Assembly (NCBI RefSeq): GCF_900094555.1
Contig: NZ_FMAC01000005.1
Span: forward strand, 62,001-126,000
Source: Martinezella hainanensis
Lineage (GTDB): Bacteria > Pseudomonadota > Alphaproteobacteria > Rhizobiales > Rhizobiaceae
Length of the DNA stretch: 64,000 bases
Reading direction: 5' to 3'
In this document: positions 1 through 10,000 of the stretch, in pieces
Numbering within the stretch: the stretch's first letter is position 1
How the letters are laid out: each line of letters opens with the position of its first letter
Notes under the pieces: generated by a model
Seen by the model: only the letters and a program-made list of their open reading frames with translations
The model's database searches: none
What the model was told of the DNA's origin: nothing
Made by a program: the position numbers and the translations under genes

Positions 1-395
1 TCGCGTGATTGTTTGGTGACGATGGCACGCACGCGTTTTGCCAGTTCGTGACCTTTTTCCGTGATGTAGAGTTCCTGTGCGCGGCTGTCGTCCACCGACG
101 TCTCGCGCGTAAGGAGATCATGTGCCTCCATCTGCTCGATCAGCCTGCCGGTCGCCGAGCGGTCTTTCAGGATAAGTTGGGCGATGGTGGAAGGCCGGAT
201 TCCCGGATTGTCGTCGACCAGGAACAGGGTGGTGATCTTTCCCGTTCCCCGCGCCACGTCCAGGCCTTCGAGCTTTTCATCCAGATCGCGCGAGACGGCG
301 AGATTGATGCTGCGGATATAAAAGCTCAGCGTATCCTCCAGGACGTCGATATCGATATCCTTCACGGACGTTGGCGGGGCCTTGGTCGGCGGCAT
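1..395 (-). CDS. MarR-family transcriptional regulator, 3' end cut by window edge
   Basis: The frame opens at the ATG read leftwards from 395 and runs off the left edge, giving about 131 residues. It starts MPPTKAPPTSVKDIDIDV and continues into a winged-helix region with the DRSATGRLIEQMEAHDLLTRE recognition-helix pattern, then the wing DDSRAQELYITEKG, as in MarR proteins. An AAGG lies about 10 nt upstream of the ATG. MarR proteins are dimeric repressors or activators that usually respond to small aromatic ligands; the target cannot be told here. The 284 bp between this gene and the ATPase gene hold no other gene that I can support. Confidence 0.8.
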   Translation of the reverse strand, partial: MPPTKAPPTSVKDIDIDVLEDTLSFYIRSINLAVSRDLDEKLEGLDVARGTGKITTLFLVDDNPGIRPSTIAQLILKDRSATGRLIEQMEAHDLLTRETSVDDSRAQELYITEKGHELAKRVRAIVTKQSR

Positions 396-679
396 GGCTC
401 GGAACCCTTGAAAGGCAACAAAACACCGTTCCGGCCACCCTTCATACGGTGGCAGGTTCATGATCGTCTGCGGCGGATCGTCGCTGGAACTTTAATGCTC
501 ATGAAAGGACGGATAGTGGATAAATGCAACTATTTTTTCGCCCGATCAGATAAAAATTAATCAGCATGCACGGCTGCCTGTTTCTCAGGCATTAATCGCC
601 GCAGGGACGTGCACGAATGGTGGTAATTGGGCAGAAGCGGCCGCATCTGGCGCGGCCTGTGTCTCGTTCGATGGACGTT

Positions 680-2326
680 TCAGCCGACGGCTTCCCAGTC
701 GCTGCCGGGGATGGCGGCCAGCAGGCGTTGAGTATAGGCATGCGCCGGCGCGCGGAAGATCTGCGAAGGCGGACCGCATTCGACGATCTCGCCCTTGTAC
801 ATGACGGCGACTTCGTCGCAAATCTGACTGGCGACGCGAAGATCGTGGGTAATGAAGATCATGGCGACCTTGGTATCCTGCTGGATTTCCGCAAGAAGCT
901 TGAGGATTTGCGCCTGGATCGAGACGTCGAGAGCGGAAACTGCCTCGTCAGCCACCAGCAGGACGGGATCGAACATCAAGGCGCGGGCGATGCCGATGCG
1001 CTGGCGCTGGCCACCGGAGAACTCATGCGGAAAGCGGTCGAAAGCGCCTTCGTCGAGGCCGACGCGCTTGAGAAGGCGCAGTGCTTTCGTCTTGGCCTCG
1101 TGCATCGGCAGGCCGTGCGCCATCGGTCCGACGGTGAGAATGCGACCAATCGTATGGCGCGGGTTCAGCGAGGCGAACGGGTCTTGAAAGATCATCTGGA
1201 TGTAAGGCCGCAGCGGTCGGAACTCGTCGTCTGACAGCGGGGCGATATCGCGGCCATCGAAGAGAATCTGACCGCTGTCCGAGCTCAAAAGCTTCAGCAG
1301 GACGCGGCCGAGCGAGGATTTGCCGGAGCCGGATTCGCCGACCACCCCCAAGGTGCGCCCCTTGCGGATCGAAAAGCTGACGCCGTTGACCGCCTGTACC
1401 GTCCGCGATTTCGACAGGAAGCCGCTTCCCGATCGATAGGTCTTGTTGAGCTTATCGACTTCTAGCACCACGGGCGCTTCGGCAATGGTTTCGCGGCTGA
1501 CCGTCGTCATACGGGGGACGGCAGCGATGAGACGCTGCGTGTAGGGATGAACCGGTGCATTCAGCACCTGCGCTGCCGGTCCCTGTTCGACGAGGTGACC
1601 CTTTTCCATAACGATCACTCTGTCGGCAATCTCGGCAACTACCCCGAAATCATGGGTGATGAACATGACGCTCATCTTCTTGCGCGCCTGTATCTTGCGG
1701 ATCAATTCGAGGATCTGGGCCTGCGTCGTCACGTCCAATGCCGTGGTTGGTTCATCGGCGATCAGTACGTCCGGATCGAGCGCCAGCGCCATGGCGATCA
1801 TCACGCGCTGCCGCTGCCCGCCCGATAGGCGGAAGGGATATTGATGCTGGAGAAGATCCGGATCGGGCAGGCCGACTTCGCTGAGCAGCTCCTTTACCTT
1901 CTGCCGCCGGCTTTCCGGCGTGCCTACCTTGTGCGCATCGAGAACCTCGATGATCTGATCGCCGATCGTCATCAGTGGATTGAGCGCCGAGAGCGGATCC
2001 TGGAAAATGATCGAAACGGCCCGTCCCCGGAGGTTTCTGAGAGTGGCATCGTCGGCGCTTATGAGGTCCGCGCCCTTGAAGCAGATCGTGCCTGCCGTTA
2101 CTTTTATGATTGATGGCAGCAGGCCCATGATCGCATTCGCAGTCACCGATTTCCCCGAGCCGGATTCACCGATGATGCAAAGGATTTCGCCTTGCATCAG
2201 GTCGAAGGTGATATCCTGCACCGCATGCACGCGTTCCATATTCTTGGGAAGGCTGACTGTCAGGCCGCGTACCGACAGTACCGGATCGCTAGGCAGGGCT
2301 ATATTTGGGGTATCGGATGGGGTCAT
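680..2326 (-). CDS. Peptide/nickel-type ABC transporter ATP-binding protein with two fused ATPase domains (orphan)
   Basis: The product is 548 residues and contains two complete ABC ATPase units. The first has Walker [13 protein letters not shown] and signature LSGGQRQRV; the second has [12 protein letters not shown] and [13 protein letters not shown]. This is the Dpp/Opp/GsiA layout in which DppD- and DppF-like halves are fused. I place the start at 2326 because a near-perfect AAGGAGG lies 5 nt upstream; the longer open frame to 2419 has no such site. No matching permease or binding protein is adjacent, since the genes upstream form a different, BMP-type importer. It may serve membrane partners outside the window, or be the survivor of a larger operon. 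Confidence 0.88.
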   Translation of the reverse strand: MTPSDTPNIALPSDPVLSVRGLTVSLPKNMERVHAVQDITFDLMQGEILCIIGESGSGKSVTANAIMGLLPSIIKVTAGTICFKGADLISADDATLRNLRGRAVSIIFQDPLSALNPLMTIGDQIIEVLDAHKVGTPESRRQKVKELLSEVGLPDPDLLQHQYPFRLSGGQRQRVMIAMALALDPDVLIADEPTTALDVTTQAQILELIRKIQARKKMSVMFITHDFGVVAEIADRVIVMEKGHLVEQGPAAQVLNAPVHPYTQRLIAAVPRMTTVSRETIAEAPVVLEVDKLNKTYRSGSGFLSKSRTVQAVNGVSFSIRKGRTLGVVGESGSGKSSLGRVLLKLLSSDSGQILFDGRDIAPLSDDEFRPLRPYIQMIFQDPFASLNPRHTIGRILTVGPMAHGLPMHEAKTKALRLLKRVGLDEGAFDRFPHEFSGGQRQRIGIARALMFDPVLLVADEAVSALDVSIQAQILKLLAEIQQDTKVAMIFITHDLRVASQICDEVAVMYKGEIVECGPPSQIFRAPAHAYTQRLLAAIPGSDWEAVG

Positions 2327-2458
2327 GGAAGGCCTCCTTGCTCTGAACCAGCGAACACGCCCTCTCAGTGAGAGCTCATGAATTGTCAGAAGCAAGAAGA
2401 ATGCCGGTATTGCCGCCATTAAGGCAAGCGAAGGAAATTCTTAATCGATGGACTTTTG

Positions 2459-3370
2459 CTATCGCTCAAACGGTTCGCCGAGTGAGGCGACGCCATTGAG
2501 CTTCAAGAGCCGGCGATCTACGGAGATGATGCCAAGGACAATGATCGTCACGAGATAGGGCAGGCATGCAAGCAATTGCGAGGAAATTGCGAGCCCGCTC
2601 GCCTGCGCGGCAAGACCCATCAGCGACACCGCGCCGAATAGGCACGCGCCCAGGAAAATCCTCGATGTCAGCCAGGTTCCAAAGACAACGAGGGCGATGG
2701 CAATCCAGCCCCGCCCGGCGATCATGCCGTCCGCCCAGAGGGGTGTATAGATCGTCGAGGCATACGCGCCGGCAAAGCCGGCCATCATGCCGCCAAAAGT
2801 AACTGCGGCGAAGCGGATTAGGACAATCGGATAGCCGATGGCATGCGCGGCCTTCGGATTTTCACCGACGGCGCGAAGGATAAGACCGACTTTGCTGTAG
2901 GCAAACAGCGCCCATATGCCGATTGTGGCGACAAGCGAAATCCAGACGGCGATATCCTGACTGAAAAGACCTCCGACGACTGGAATTTGTGAAAGCCCGG
3001 GAATTGCGATCTTGGGCAAGGTGGTGACAGTCAGGCTCTCATAACTCTTGCCGAACAGGGCGGAGAGGCCTTGGCCGAGAATGCCGAGGGCAAGACCGGC
3101 TGCAACCTGGTTTGCGTTGAAGCCCAGAATGATACCGGCAAAGATCATGGCGAGGAGCGCACTTCCGAGACCCGCCGCGAGGAAGGCAAGGAAATGGCCG
3201 CCACCATGATAAACGACAATGAACGCAATGACGGCGCCAACCGCCATCAAACCTTCCACGCCAAGGTTCAAGACGCCCGCTCGCTCGGCAACAAGCTCGC
3301 CCAAGGCTGCCAGCAGAAACGGCGTTGCGGCTGCCAGCATGCCGGCAAGAATGAACTCGACGGCGCTCAT
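2459..3370 (-). CDS. BMP-type ABC transporter permease, second subunit (NupQ/YufQ-like)
   Basis: A 303-residue, strongly hydrophobic inner-membrane protein. It carries the family pattern ATPFLLAALGELVAERAGVLN followed by LGVEGLM, typical of the branched-chain/simple-sugar permease superfamily in nucleoside importers such as YufQ/NupQ. Its ATG overlaps the stop of the preceding permease gene by 4 bp, so the two are translationally coupled. It is the last gene of the 10641-2459 operon. The likely role is one half of the membrane channel for a purine or nucleoside-like substrate, inferred from transporter family and operon context. Confidence 0.9.
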   Translation of the reverse strand: MSAVEFILAGMLAAATPFLLAALGELVAERAGVLNLGVEGLMAVGAVIAFIVVYHGGGHFLAFLAAGLGSALLAMIFAGIILGFNANQVAAGLALGILGQGLSALFGKSYESLTVTTLPKIAIPGLSQIPVVGGLFSQDIAVWISLVATIGIWALFAYSKVGLILRAVGENPKAAHAIGYPIVLIRFAAVTFGGMMAGFAGAYASTIYTPLWADGMIAGRGWIAIALVVFGTWLTSRIFLGACLFGAVSLMGLAAQASGLAISSQLLACLPYLVTIIVLGIISVDRRLLKLNGVASLGEPFER

Positions 3371-4467
3371 GATGCGCTCCGGGCGGGTATGGGACGCCAG
3401 ACGATGCGATAGCGCACGAAGGCGACGGCAATGAGATAAATGAGGAGCAGGCTACCTTGGAACACGCGGACGGCTGCGATCGGCAAATTGGCGGAGACCA
3501 TGGCGTTATCGCCACCGATATAGAGCGCCGCCATGATGATCGAGGAAACGACGATGCCGATGGGATTGAGACCGCCAAGATAGGCAACGATGATTGCCGC
3601 GTAGCCATACCCCGTCGAGATCGAACGCTGCAGCTGGCCAAGCGGGCCGGCAACCTCGGCAGCACCCGCAAGACCGGCTGCCGCTCCGCCAATGATCAGC
3701 GAAAGCCAGATTGCCCAGCTCTCTTTGAAACCGGCATAGCTCGCCGCCCGGGGAGCCAGCCCGCCAACCTGCAATTTATATCCTGCGAAGCTCTTCTGCA
3801 TGAAGATCCACGCCGCGATCGACAGACCGGCAGCGAGGATCAGCGAGACATTGACGCGGGTTCCCTCAAACAGGATCGGTACCATGGCATCGTATTGGAA
3901 CATGACCGACTGCGGGAAATTGAAGCCGTTCGGATCTTTCCATGGGCCGAGGAGAAGATAGTTGAGCAATTGCGCGGCAACGAAGCTCAGCATCAGGGAG
4001 ACGAGAATTTCATTGGCGTTGAGCCTGACGCGCCAGAAGGCAGTGAGAGACGCCCATAGAGCGCCGCCGAGAGTGCCGAGCAGCAGCATTGTGGGCCACA
4101 TCCATTGGCCCGTTGCCTGTGGCATCCAGATGGGTATGGCGGAGGCGAAGACTGCGCCAAGAATGAATTGGCCTTCGGCGCCGATATTGAAGACCTTCGC
4201 GCGAAAGCCGATTGCCAGACCCTGTGCGATCAGAAGCAGAGGGCCAGTCTTCAGTAACACTTCCGAGAATGAGGCCCAGGAGAAGAACGGCTCGATCAGC
4301 ATGGCATAGATCACCGCAGCCGGGTCCCGGCCCATGGCGATATAAAGGCCGAGATTGAGGACGATGGTGACAATGAGAGCGATCGGCGGTGCGAGCAACT
4401 TCGCGGTGAACGAGGCCCGTTCCCGGCGAGCGAAGGTGGGCAGGGCGGCAGAGAAGGAACTGCTCAT
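3367..4467 (-). CDS. BMP-type ABC transporter permease, first subunit (NupP/YufP-like)
   Basis: A 366-residue membrane protein with the longer N-terminus usual for the YufP/NupP partner. It has the motif FNIGAEGQFILGA, characteristic of permeases that work with BMP-family binding proteins. It overlaps the ATPase gene upstream by 4 bp and the second permease gene downstream by 4 bp. With that permease it should form the heterodimeric channel of the importer. Confidence 0.9.
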   Translation of the reverse strand: MSSSFSAALPTFARRERASFTAKLLAPPIALIVTIVLNLGLYIAMGRDPAAVIYAMLIEPFFSWASFSEVLLKTGPLLLIAQGLAIGFRAKVFNIGAEGQFILGAVFASAIPIWMPQATGQWMWPTMLLLGTLGGALWASLTAFWRVRLNANEILVSLMLSFVAAQLLNYLLLGPWKDPNGFNFPQSVMFQYDAMVPILFEGTRVNVSLILAAGLSIAAWIFMQKSFAGYKLQVGGLAPRAASYAGFKESWAIWLSLIIGGAAAGLAGAAEVAGPLGQLQRSISTGYGYAAIIVAYLGGLNPIGIVVSSIIMAALYIGGDNAMVSANLPIAAVRVFQGSLLLIYLIAVAFVRYRIVWRPIPARSAS

Positions 4468-5987
4468 GCGAATGCCTTCTCGCGTTGGGGCTGTGCGCCG
4501 ATCATGTATCGACCGATCTCTTCGGGTTTTGTATCGCGGGTGACAAGCGGCGGGCTCAGCGTGCCGTGGTAAAGGACCTGGATGATGTCGCTGAGCTCGA
4601 ACAATTCCTCAAGCTCTTCCGATATGACGAGAATTGCCGTGCCTTGATTGCGCAGCTCGATCAGCCGCTTGCGAATAGCAGAGGCCGCGCCGACATCGAC
4701 GCCCCAGGTTGGTTGCGCAAGAAACAGAAGTTTCGGGGCGAGCATGATTTCGCGGCCGACGATGAACTTCTGCAGGTTGCCGCCGGAAAGCGACCCGGCT
4801 TCCGCCTCCGGACCGCGCGTGCGCACGTCATAGTCCCGGATGCACTCGTTTGCGAAGTCGGTTGCCTTTGCATTGTCGATGAGGCCATGCCTGACGAGCT
4901 TCAAGGGATGAGCCGTCAGCAGGCTATTGAGCGTCAGCGACATTTCGGGAACTGCGCCGTGCCCAAGCCGGTCTTCCGGGACAAAGGCAAAGCCCAGCTT
5001 TCGACGGCTGGCGGCATCGAGGTTGCCCACATCCTGTCCCATCATGAAGATCTGGTCGCGCTTGTCCCGTGGCAGCGTCGTTTCTCCCGAAATCAGCGCG
5101 GCAAGTTCCTTTTGCCCATTCCCGGAAATACCGGCAATGCCAAGAATCTCGCCGCTGCGAACGGTCAGGCTGATGGTGGACAGCGGCACCGAGAAGGGAT
5201 CGTCTGGCCGGTGATCGAGACCAATGATCTCCAGGCGCTTTTCGCCCTCGGCCAAAGGCAATGCGGGTATCGGCTCCGGCATGTCGCGGCCGATCATCAT
5301 GCGAGCGAGATCATGGGCGTCATGCTCGCGCGGATCCACATGTCCGGTCACGCGTCCGCCGCGCAGGATCGTGGCGCGGTCGCACAGCGACTGGATCTCC
5401 TCCAGCTTGTGCGAGATGAAGAGGATCGACACGCCGCCGTCACGCAGCCGGCGTAGCGTGTCGAACAGCTTCTCGACGGCTTGCGGCGGCAGGACCGATG
5501 TCGGCTCGTCGAGGATCAGCAGCTTCGGATCGGTCATCAGGCATCGGATGATTTCCACCCGCTGCCGCTCGCCGACCGACAGTTCATGCACATGGGCCAG
5601 CGGATCGACTTCAAGTCCGAATTCATCCCCCAGCGTGCGGATGCGCCGCGCAAGTTCGGCCCGGCGGCCTGACACGATCAGGCGGATGTTTTCGACAACC
5701 GTCAGGCTCTCGAACAGCGAGAAATGCTGAAAGACCATCCCGATGCCTGTACGCCTCGCTTCCGCGGGGGAAGCAAGGCTGAGCGGGTTCCCATGCCAGG
5801 CGATGCTTCCATCGTCTGGTTGTTCGACGCCGTAGATCAGCTTCATCAGGGTCGACTTGCCGGCGCCGTTTTCTCCGAGGATGGCATGGATCGAGCCCAG
5901 GACTACGTCCAGGTCGATATGCTGGTTGGCATGGACCTGGCCGTAACTTTTGGAGATGCCGCGCAGCGACAGCAGCGGGATGGTCAT
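4464..5987 (-). CDS. BMP-type ABC transporter ATP-binding protein (NupO/YufO-like)
   Basis: A 507-residue tandem ATPase. The N-terminal domain has a canonical Walker A (GENGAGKSTLMKL) and the LSVGERQRVEI signature seen in this subfamily. The C-terminal domain has a degenerate Walker A (GISGNGQKEL) but an intact LSGGNLQK signature. This asymmetric arrangement is normal for sugar and nucleoside type importers. It lies 7 bp after the binding-protein gene and overlaps the permease gene by 4 bp. The Shine-Dalgarno site is weak, which fits expression by readthrough from upstream. Confidence 0.9.
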   Translation of the reverse strand: MTIPLLSLRGISKSYGQVHANQHIDLDVVLGSIHAILGENGAGKSTLMKLIYGVEQPDDGSIAWHGNPLSLASPAEARRTGIGMVFQHFSLFESLTVVENIRLIVSGRRAELARRIRTLGDEFGLEVDPLAHVHELSVGERQRVEIIRCLMTDPKLLILDEPTSVLPPQAVEKLFDTLRRLRDGGVSILFISHKLEEIQSLCDRATILRGGRVTGHVDPREHDAHDLARMMIGRDMPEPIPALPLAEGEKRLEIIGLDHRPDDPFSVPLSTISLTVRSGEILGIAGISGNGQKELAALISGETTLPRDKRDQIFMMGQDVGNLDAASRRKLGFAFVPEDRLGHGAVPEMSLTLNSLLTAHPLKLVRHGLIDNAKATDFANECIRDYDVRTRGPEAEAGSLSGGNLQKFIVGREIMLAPKLLFLAQPTWGVDVGAASAIRKRLIELRNQGTAILVISEELEELFELSDIIQVLYHGTLSPPLVTRDTKPEEIGRYMIGAQPQREKAFA

Positions 5988-5994
5988 GACTTGA

Positions 5995-7095
5995 TTACTT
6001 CGGCAAAGGCGTCTTCACACCTTTGACATGCCAGTCCATCGCAACGATCTGCGCATCCGTCAGCGTCGCGCCGGAAGCCGCGCCCTCGCTGCCGTCGGCC
6101 TTGGTGATCGGACCGGTGAACGGCGAAAAGCCGCCGCTGGCGATTTTTGCTTCGGCCTCTTTGATTTTCGCCATGGTCTCGGCCGGGATCGCCGGGCTCC
6201 AGTCGACGACTTCGACGACCTTGTCCGCGACGCCGAGGAACGCGTTGGCACCTTTGAAGGTGCCGGCGAGATGCGCATCGACCGATGCCTTGAAGAAGGG
6301 CGACCAATCCGTGGAGATGCAGCCGAGATAGGTCTTCGGCGCATATTTCTTCATCGAGGAATTCAGGTTGAAGGCGTAGACGCCGGCCGCCTCGCAGGCT
6401 GATATGACCGAGGGCGTATCCTGTGCGTTCGAGAAGATCACGTCGCAGCCCTGCGAAATCAAAGCCTTGGCTGCCTCCTGCTCCTTGGCCGGATCGAACC
6501 AGGAATTGACCCAGACGACCGATACTTCGATGTCGGGCTTGACGGCCTGCGCACCGAGCGTGAAGGCGTTGATTGACGTGATCAGTTCAGGAATGGCAAA
6601 GGCAGAGACCGAACCGAGTTTGCCGGTCTTGGAGACTGCGGCAGCGGCCATGCCGAGCAGATAGGTCCCTTGAAAATACTTGGCGGCGAAGGGCGAGAAA
6701 TTCGGTGCGACCTGGAAGCCGGAGGCATGCAAAACGGTAACTTTGGGATTGCGGCGGGCAATCTGAAGCGCGCCGTTCTGATAGCCGAACGAGCCGGCGA
6801 TCAGGAAGTGGTTCCCGTCGGCGACCGTCTTGTTCATGATGCGGTCCGCATCCGGGCCTTCGGCAATGTTCTCGATTACGGTCACCTTGACCTTGTCGCC
6901 ATAGGCAGCCTTGATCGGATCGAGCCCGGCGGCCAGCGCATGTCCCCAGCCGACATCACCGATCGGCGAGGGCACGACGAGCGTGATGCCGAGCGGTTCG
7001 TTGGCGGCGAAGGCGGAGCGGCCGGTAAAGGCCGTTGCGAGGCCTGCGACAGCCGCGCTCTTCATCAATGTTCTGCGGGTCAGATTTTTCTGCAT
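5995..7095 (-). CDS. BMP-family ABC transporter substrate-binding protein, Tat-type leader
   Basis: A 366-residue periplasmic binding protein of the BMP (PnrA/TmpC) family, which bind purine nucleosides or related compounds. The N-terminus contains a twin-arginine-like RRTLMK followed by a hydrophobic stretch ending in SAFAA, so export as a folded protein through Tat is likely. The mature part begins with LGITLVVPSPIGDVGWGHA, typical of the family. A GGGGAA-type ribosome site precedes the ATG. It lies between the amidohydrolase and ATPase genes of the same operon, suggesting it delivers that enzyme's substrate or a precursor. Confidence 0.9.
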   Translation of the reverse strand: MQKNLTRRTLMKSAAVAGLATAFTGRSAFAANEPLGITLVVPSPIGDVGWGHALAAGLDPIKAAYGDKVKVTVIENIAEGPDADRIMNKTVADGNHFLIAGSFGYQNGALQIARRNPKVTVLHASGFQVAPNFSPFAAKYFQGTYLLGMAAAAVSKTGKLGSVSAFAIPELITSINAFTLGAQAVKPDIEVSVVWVNSWFDPAKEQEAAKALISQGCDVIFSNAQDTPSVISACEAAGVYAFNLNSSMKKYAPKTYLGCISTDWSPFFKASVDAHLAGTFKGANAFLGVADKVVEVVDWSPAIPAETMAKIKEAEAKIASGGFSPFTGPITKADGSEGAASGATLTDAQIVAMDWHVKGVKTPLPK

Positions 7096-7117
7096 CCCAG
7101 TTCCCCTTTTTGGTTTT

Positions 7118-8497
7118 TCAGAATTCTACTGTTGCAAGTGCCGCCTCGGCCGCGGCAAACAGCGCGGCCTCATCCAGTCCGGTGAATTCGCCGCCCTGCC
7201 AGACGATGCGTCCGTTGATCATGGTCAGATCGGTGGGCATGCCGATCCCGACCTTGGCGATCAGGCTCAGCGGGTCATGCCGCGTCCCGACATAGTCCAT
7301 CCGCCGGGAATCGATCGCGAAGAGATCGGCCGCCATGCCCGGAGCGAGGCGCCCGATATCGGTGCGCCCCAGCAGGCTTGCGCCTCCGCTTGTCGCGTAC
7401 TGGAGAAAGTCAAGCGGAGCGGGGACGGCGTGCTGACGCGTCGAGGCCGTCAGGCACTGCAGCATGTAGGCGGAATGGATGCAGTGCATGAGGTTCGAGT
7501 TGTCGTTCGATGCCGCTCCGTCGCAACCAAGGCCGATACGCAAGCCGAAGGCCTGCATCGCCGGGATATCAGTCACTTCGGCGCCGACGAGATAGACCGG
7601 CTCCGGGCAATGCGAGACGCCGGTGCCGCTTGCCGCCATTTTGCGTAGCTCGTCATGCGTCAGTTCCCAGCAATGGGCATAAAAGGTATCCGGGCCTGCA
7701 AAGCCCAATTCGGTGCAGTAGTCGACCGTGCGCATGCCATGCCGTGCCTCGATGACTGGGCTTTCGCCTTCGCCGACATGTGTGTGCAGCTGCACGCGGC
7801 GATCGCGCGCCAGCGCGACCGACTCGACGAAGGTTTCGCGATAGCAATTGACCGGCTGGCAGGGGGCGACGACCACCTGGCGCATGCTGAAGGGGCCGGC
7901 ATCGTGATAGCTGTCGATCAGCCGTGCGCAATCGGCGATGAATTCATCCGTGGTTTCGAGCATGGCATCTGGGATCGTCGACCCCTCGGATTTCGGCAGG
8001 GTGTTGCCGCCGCGACCGGCGTGAAAGCGCATGCCCAGAAGGTCGGCCGCCTCGAACTGGCGATCGATCAGGCGCTTTCCGGCATGGCGGGGAAAGCAGT
8101 ATTGGTGATCGAAGGCGGTCGTGCAGCCATGCTTGATCATCTCGGCCATGGCGGTGACCGAGGAATGATAGAAGCAATCCTCGGTCAATCGCGAGAAGAT
8201 GGGATAGATCCGATCGAGCCATTCGATGACGGAAAGCTTCGTCCAGTCGAGCTCGGCCCGGTTTCGCACGAAGCACTGAAAGAAGTGGTGATGCGTATTG
8301 ACGAGCCCCGGATAGACGAACCAGCCTGATGCATCCTGGACGATGGTGCCCTCGGGTAACGGATCCAACGACAGGTTCTCGCCGATCGCCTGGATCGCCG
8401 GGCCTTTGGTGAGCAGGTCGACGTTGCGGCGCACGCTCGGCCCATTGCCCTCGTCGACGATAACGGCTGCACAATTCTTCAGGAGATAGCCGGTCAT
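7118..8497 (-). CDS. Amidohydrolase, 8-oxoguanine/guanine deaminase-like
   Basis: A 459-residue metal-dependent amidohydrolase with a complete set of zinc ligands: HxH in NTHHHFFQ, the histidine of LHTHVGEGE, the histidine of YAHCWEL, and the aspartate of LGCDGAASND. The sequence is of the AtzB/SsnA/8-oxoguanine deaminase branch, whose members deaminate 8-oxoguanine, guanine or s-triazines. Purine context favours a guanine-type substrate. It is 4 nt from the GST-like gene upstream and 22 nt from the BMP binding-protein gene. The deaminase class is well supported; the exact substrate is not. Confidence 0.85.
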   Translation of the reverse strand: MTGYLLKNCAAVIVDEGNGPSVRRNVDLLTKGPAIQAIGENLSLDPLPEGTIVQDASGWFVYPGLVNTHHHFFQCFVRNRAELDWTKLSVIEWLDRIYPIFSRLTEDCFYHSSVTAMAEMIKHGCTTAFDHQYCFPRHAGKRLIDRQFEAADLLGMRFHAGRGGNTLPKSEGSTIPDAMLETTDEFIADCARLIDSYHDAGPFSMRQVVVAPCQPVNCYRETFVESVALARDRRVQLHTHVGEGESPVIEARHGMRTVDYCTELGFAGPDTFYAHCWELTHDELRKMAASGTGVSHCPEPVYLVGAEVTDIPAMQAFGLRIGLGCDGAASNDNSNLMHCIHSAYMLQCLTASTRQHAVPAPLDFLQYATSGGASLLGRTDIGRLAPGMAADLFAIDSRRMDYVGTRHDPLSLIAKVGIGMPTDLTMINGRIVWQGGEFTGLDEAALFAAAEAALATVEF

Positions 8498-8501
8498 TCC
8501 A

Positions 8502-9158
8502 TCATGTCTCCCCTGCCGGATGCGGGTCGGGTTTCAGTTCGTGCAGGCGATGAATGCCGGGCATTTCGATGAAACCAGGCAGGCTGCGGATGGCGCGCAT
8601 CCAGAGCCGGATCAAGGGGTACGGATCAAGCGAGATGCCGCCGTCAGGCGCAAGTGCCACGTAGGGGAAGCAGGCGATATCGGCGATGGTCGCCCGGCTT
8701 CCTGCAAGGAACCGCATGCCGCGCTCGGCTTGTTCGAAGAGGCCTGCTTCGAGCTCGCGCAGTGCCGCAATCCCCTGAGCCTGCAATGCCTTGATATCTC
8801 CTGGCCGCAGCAGCATTTCATGAAGCCGCGCGCCGCCAAGGTTTGCCGTCAGGCGATGCGAAAAGGAGAGCCATTGCTGCACGCGCGCCGTCTCCTGCGG
8901 TGAGCCGTGGCCCAGCCACTCCGGCCCACCATCGGCGGCAAGATAGGCAAGCATTGCCGAGGATTCGGTCAGTACGAGATCGCCATCCTCGAGGATCGGG
9001 ATGGAGCCTGCCGGATTGAGCGCCATAAGCTCCGGTCCACGGTGTTCCGCGCCGGGATGGAAGTCGACGGACCGGATTTCAAGCTTGATGCCCAGGATGG
9101 CGGCCATCAAGCGCACCTTGTAGCAGCTTGGCGATAAAATATAGTCGTAGAGCTTCAT
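8502..9158 (-). CDS. Glutathione S-transferase-like protein, possible NdmE-like accessory subunit
   Basis: A 218-residue two-domain GST. The thioredoxin-like N-terminal half begins MKLYDYILSPSCYKVRL and contains LNPAGSIPILEDGD and TESSAMLAYL, the glutathione-site motif; an all-helical C-terminal half follows. The ATG at 9158 overlaps the stop of the oxygenase gene as ATGA, so this start is preferred over an in-frame start at 9206. A GST-like protein coupled to a Rieske-less oxygenase recalls NdmE, the GST homologue needed to assemble the NdmC/NdmD N7-demethylase of Pseudomonas putida CBB5. A structural rather than catalytic role is therefore plausible but inferred. Confidence 0.85.
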   Translation of the reverse strand: MKLYDYILSPSCYKVRLMAAILGIKLEIRSVDFHPGAEHRGPELMALNPAGSIPILEDGDLVLTESSAMLAYLAADGGPEWLGHGSPQETARVQQWLSFSHRLTANLGGARLHEMLLRPGDIKALQAQGIAALRELEAGLFEQAERGMRFLAGSRATIADIACFPYVALAPDGGISLDPYPLIRLWMRAIRSLPGFIEMPGIHRLHELKPDPHPAGET

Positions 9159-10000
9159 TGTGCGACCAATTGTGCGCCATAGGTATAGTTGTGGCGCTTG
9201 AGCCATCGCCGGTAGGCGATCGAGGTGAGGTCGGCCCTTGTCGGGATTTCCATGCCAGGATCAAGCGGAAGAAGTGAAGGGATCTGGTTTTCAAGGATCG
9301 AACGATCTTGCAGGAAGATCGTCTGCTGAAAGTGAATGAGGTCCGTCATCGGCGTTTCGTCGTCGAAGAGCGCCATCCACGGCCATACGTCGCATACATC
9401 TTCGGCAAGAGGCTGGACGAACAGGGTTATGACATCCCATTCGCTGGGTCGCGGAGGGCATGTCTTGTAGAGGACCGAACAGGTCGGCGCCGGCACGCGA
9501 TACATGTACTCGGTCGTAATGCCGCCGGTCGCGGACTTGGCAGCCTGCGGTTGGTAGAACTTCACCTGCGTTGCCCAGACTTCATCCACGCCCTCGCGGA
9601 TTTCGACCTTGTAGTTTTCGACCTCCGTATGCGGTTCCGCGCCGAGGATGTCGGTGTGGACGAAGGGAAAATGCGCGATGTCGAGAAAGTTCTCGACGGC
9701 GCGAAGCGGCGAGCAGCGTACGCGGACGACGCCGACGTCGACGAAACGGCGACCTGGCTGATCGGCCTCCGGAATGGCGAAAAGTTCCTTGTCGGGCTTT
9801 CCGAGCGAAGACCAGACATGGCCATATCGGACGCGGACAGGGAGGGCTTTTCCCTCGGCAGTCACCACCCGTGCGTTGCCATCCTGATCGCGCGCGACCT
9901 CGATCGCCTCGCCCATCAGCCAGGTCTTGTTTCCCTTTTCGCTGAGCTGGCTGAAAAGGCCGACCGGATACCATTCGTCGATCATCGCGCCGCCTTTCAT
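9155..10000 (-). CDS. Non-haem iron oxygenase catalytic subunit lacking the Rieske domain (NdmC-like)
   Basis: A 281-residue protein related to Rieske oxygenase alpha subunits. It starts like a full-length member (DEWYPVGLFSQL, then GEAIEVARDQDG) but jumps straight to the post-Rieske strand LPVRVRYGHVWSSLG. The roughly 60-80 residues carrying the 2Fe-2S cluster are cleanly missing. The mononuclear iron site is intact: ENFLDIAHFPFVH at about residues 103-115 supplies the H-x4-H pair, and an aspartate in FLQDRSILENQ near the C-terminus is the likely third ligand. It overlaps the Rieske gene upstream and the GST gene downstream by 4 bp each. This resembles NdmC, the Rieske-free catalytic subunit of 7-methylxanthine demethylase. 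Confidence 0.85.
   Translation of the reverse strand: MKGGAMIDEWYPVGLFSQLSEKGNKTWLMGEAIEVARDQDGNARVVTAEGKALPVRVRYGHVWSSLGKPDKELFAIPEADQPGRRFVDVGVVRVRCSPLRAVENFLDIAHFPFVHTDILGAEPHTEVENYKVEIREGVDEVWATQVKFYQPQAAKSATGGITTEYMYRVPAPTCSVLYKTCPPRPSEWDVITLFVQPLAEDVCDVWPWMALFDDETPMTDLIHFQQTIFLQDRSILENQIPSLLPLDPGMEIPTRADLTSIAYRRWLKRHNYTYGAQLVAQ

Noticed and set aside
9..560. 183-residue open frame on the plus strand
   Set aside because: It is antisense to the MarR-type gene, which has clear family motifs and a plausible start; the plus frame has no recognisable domain.
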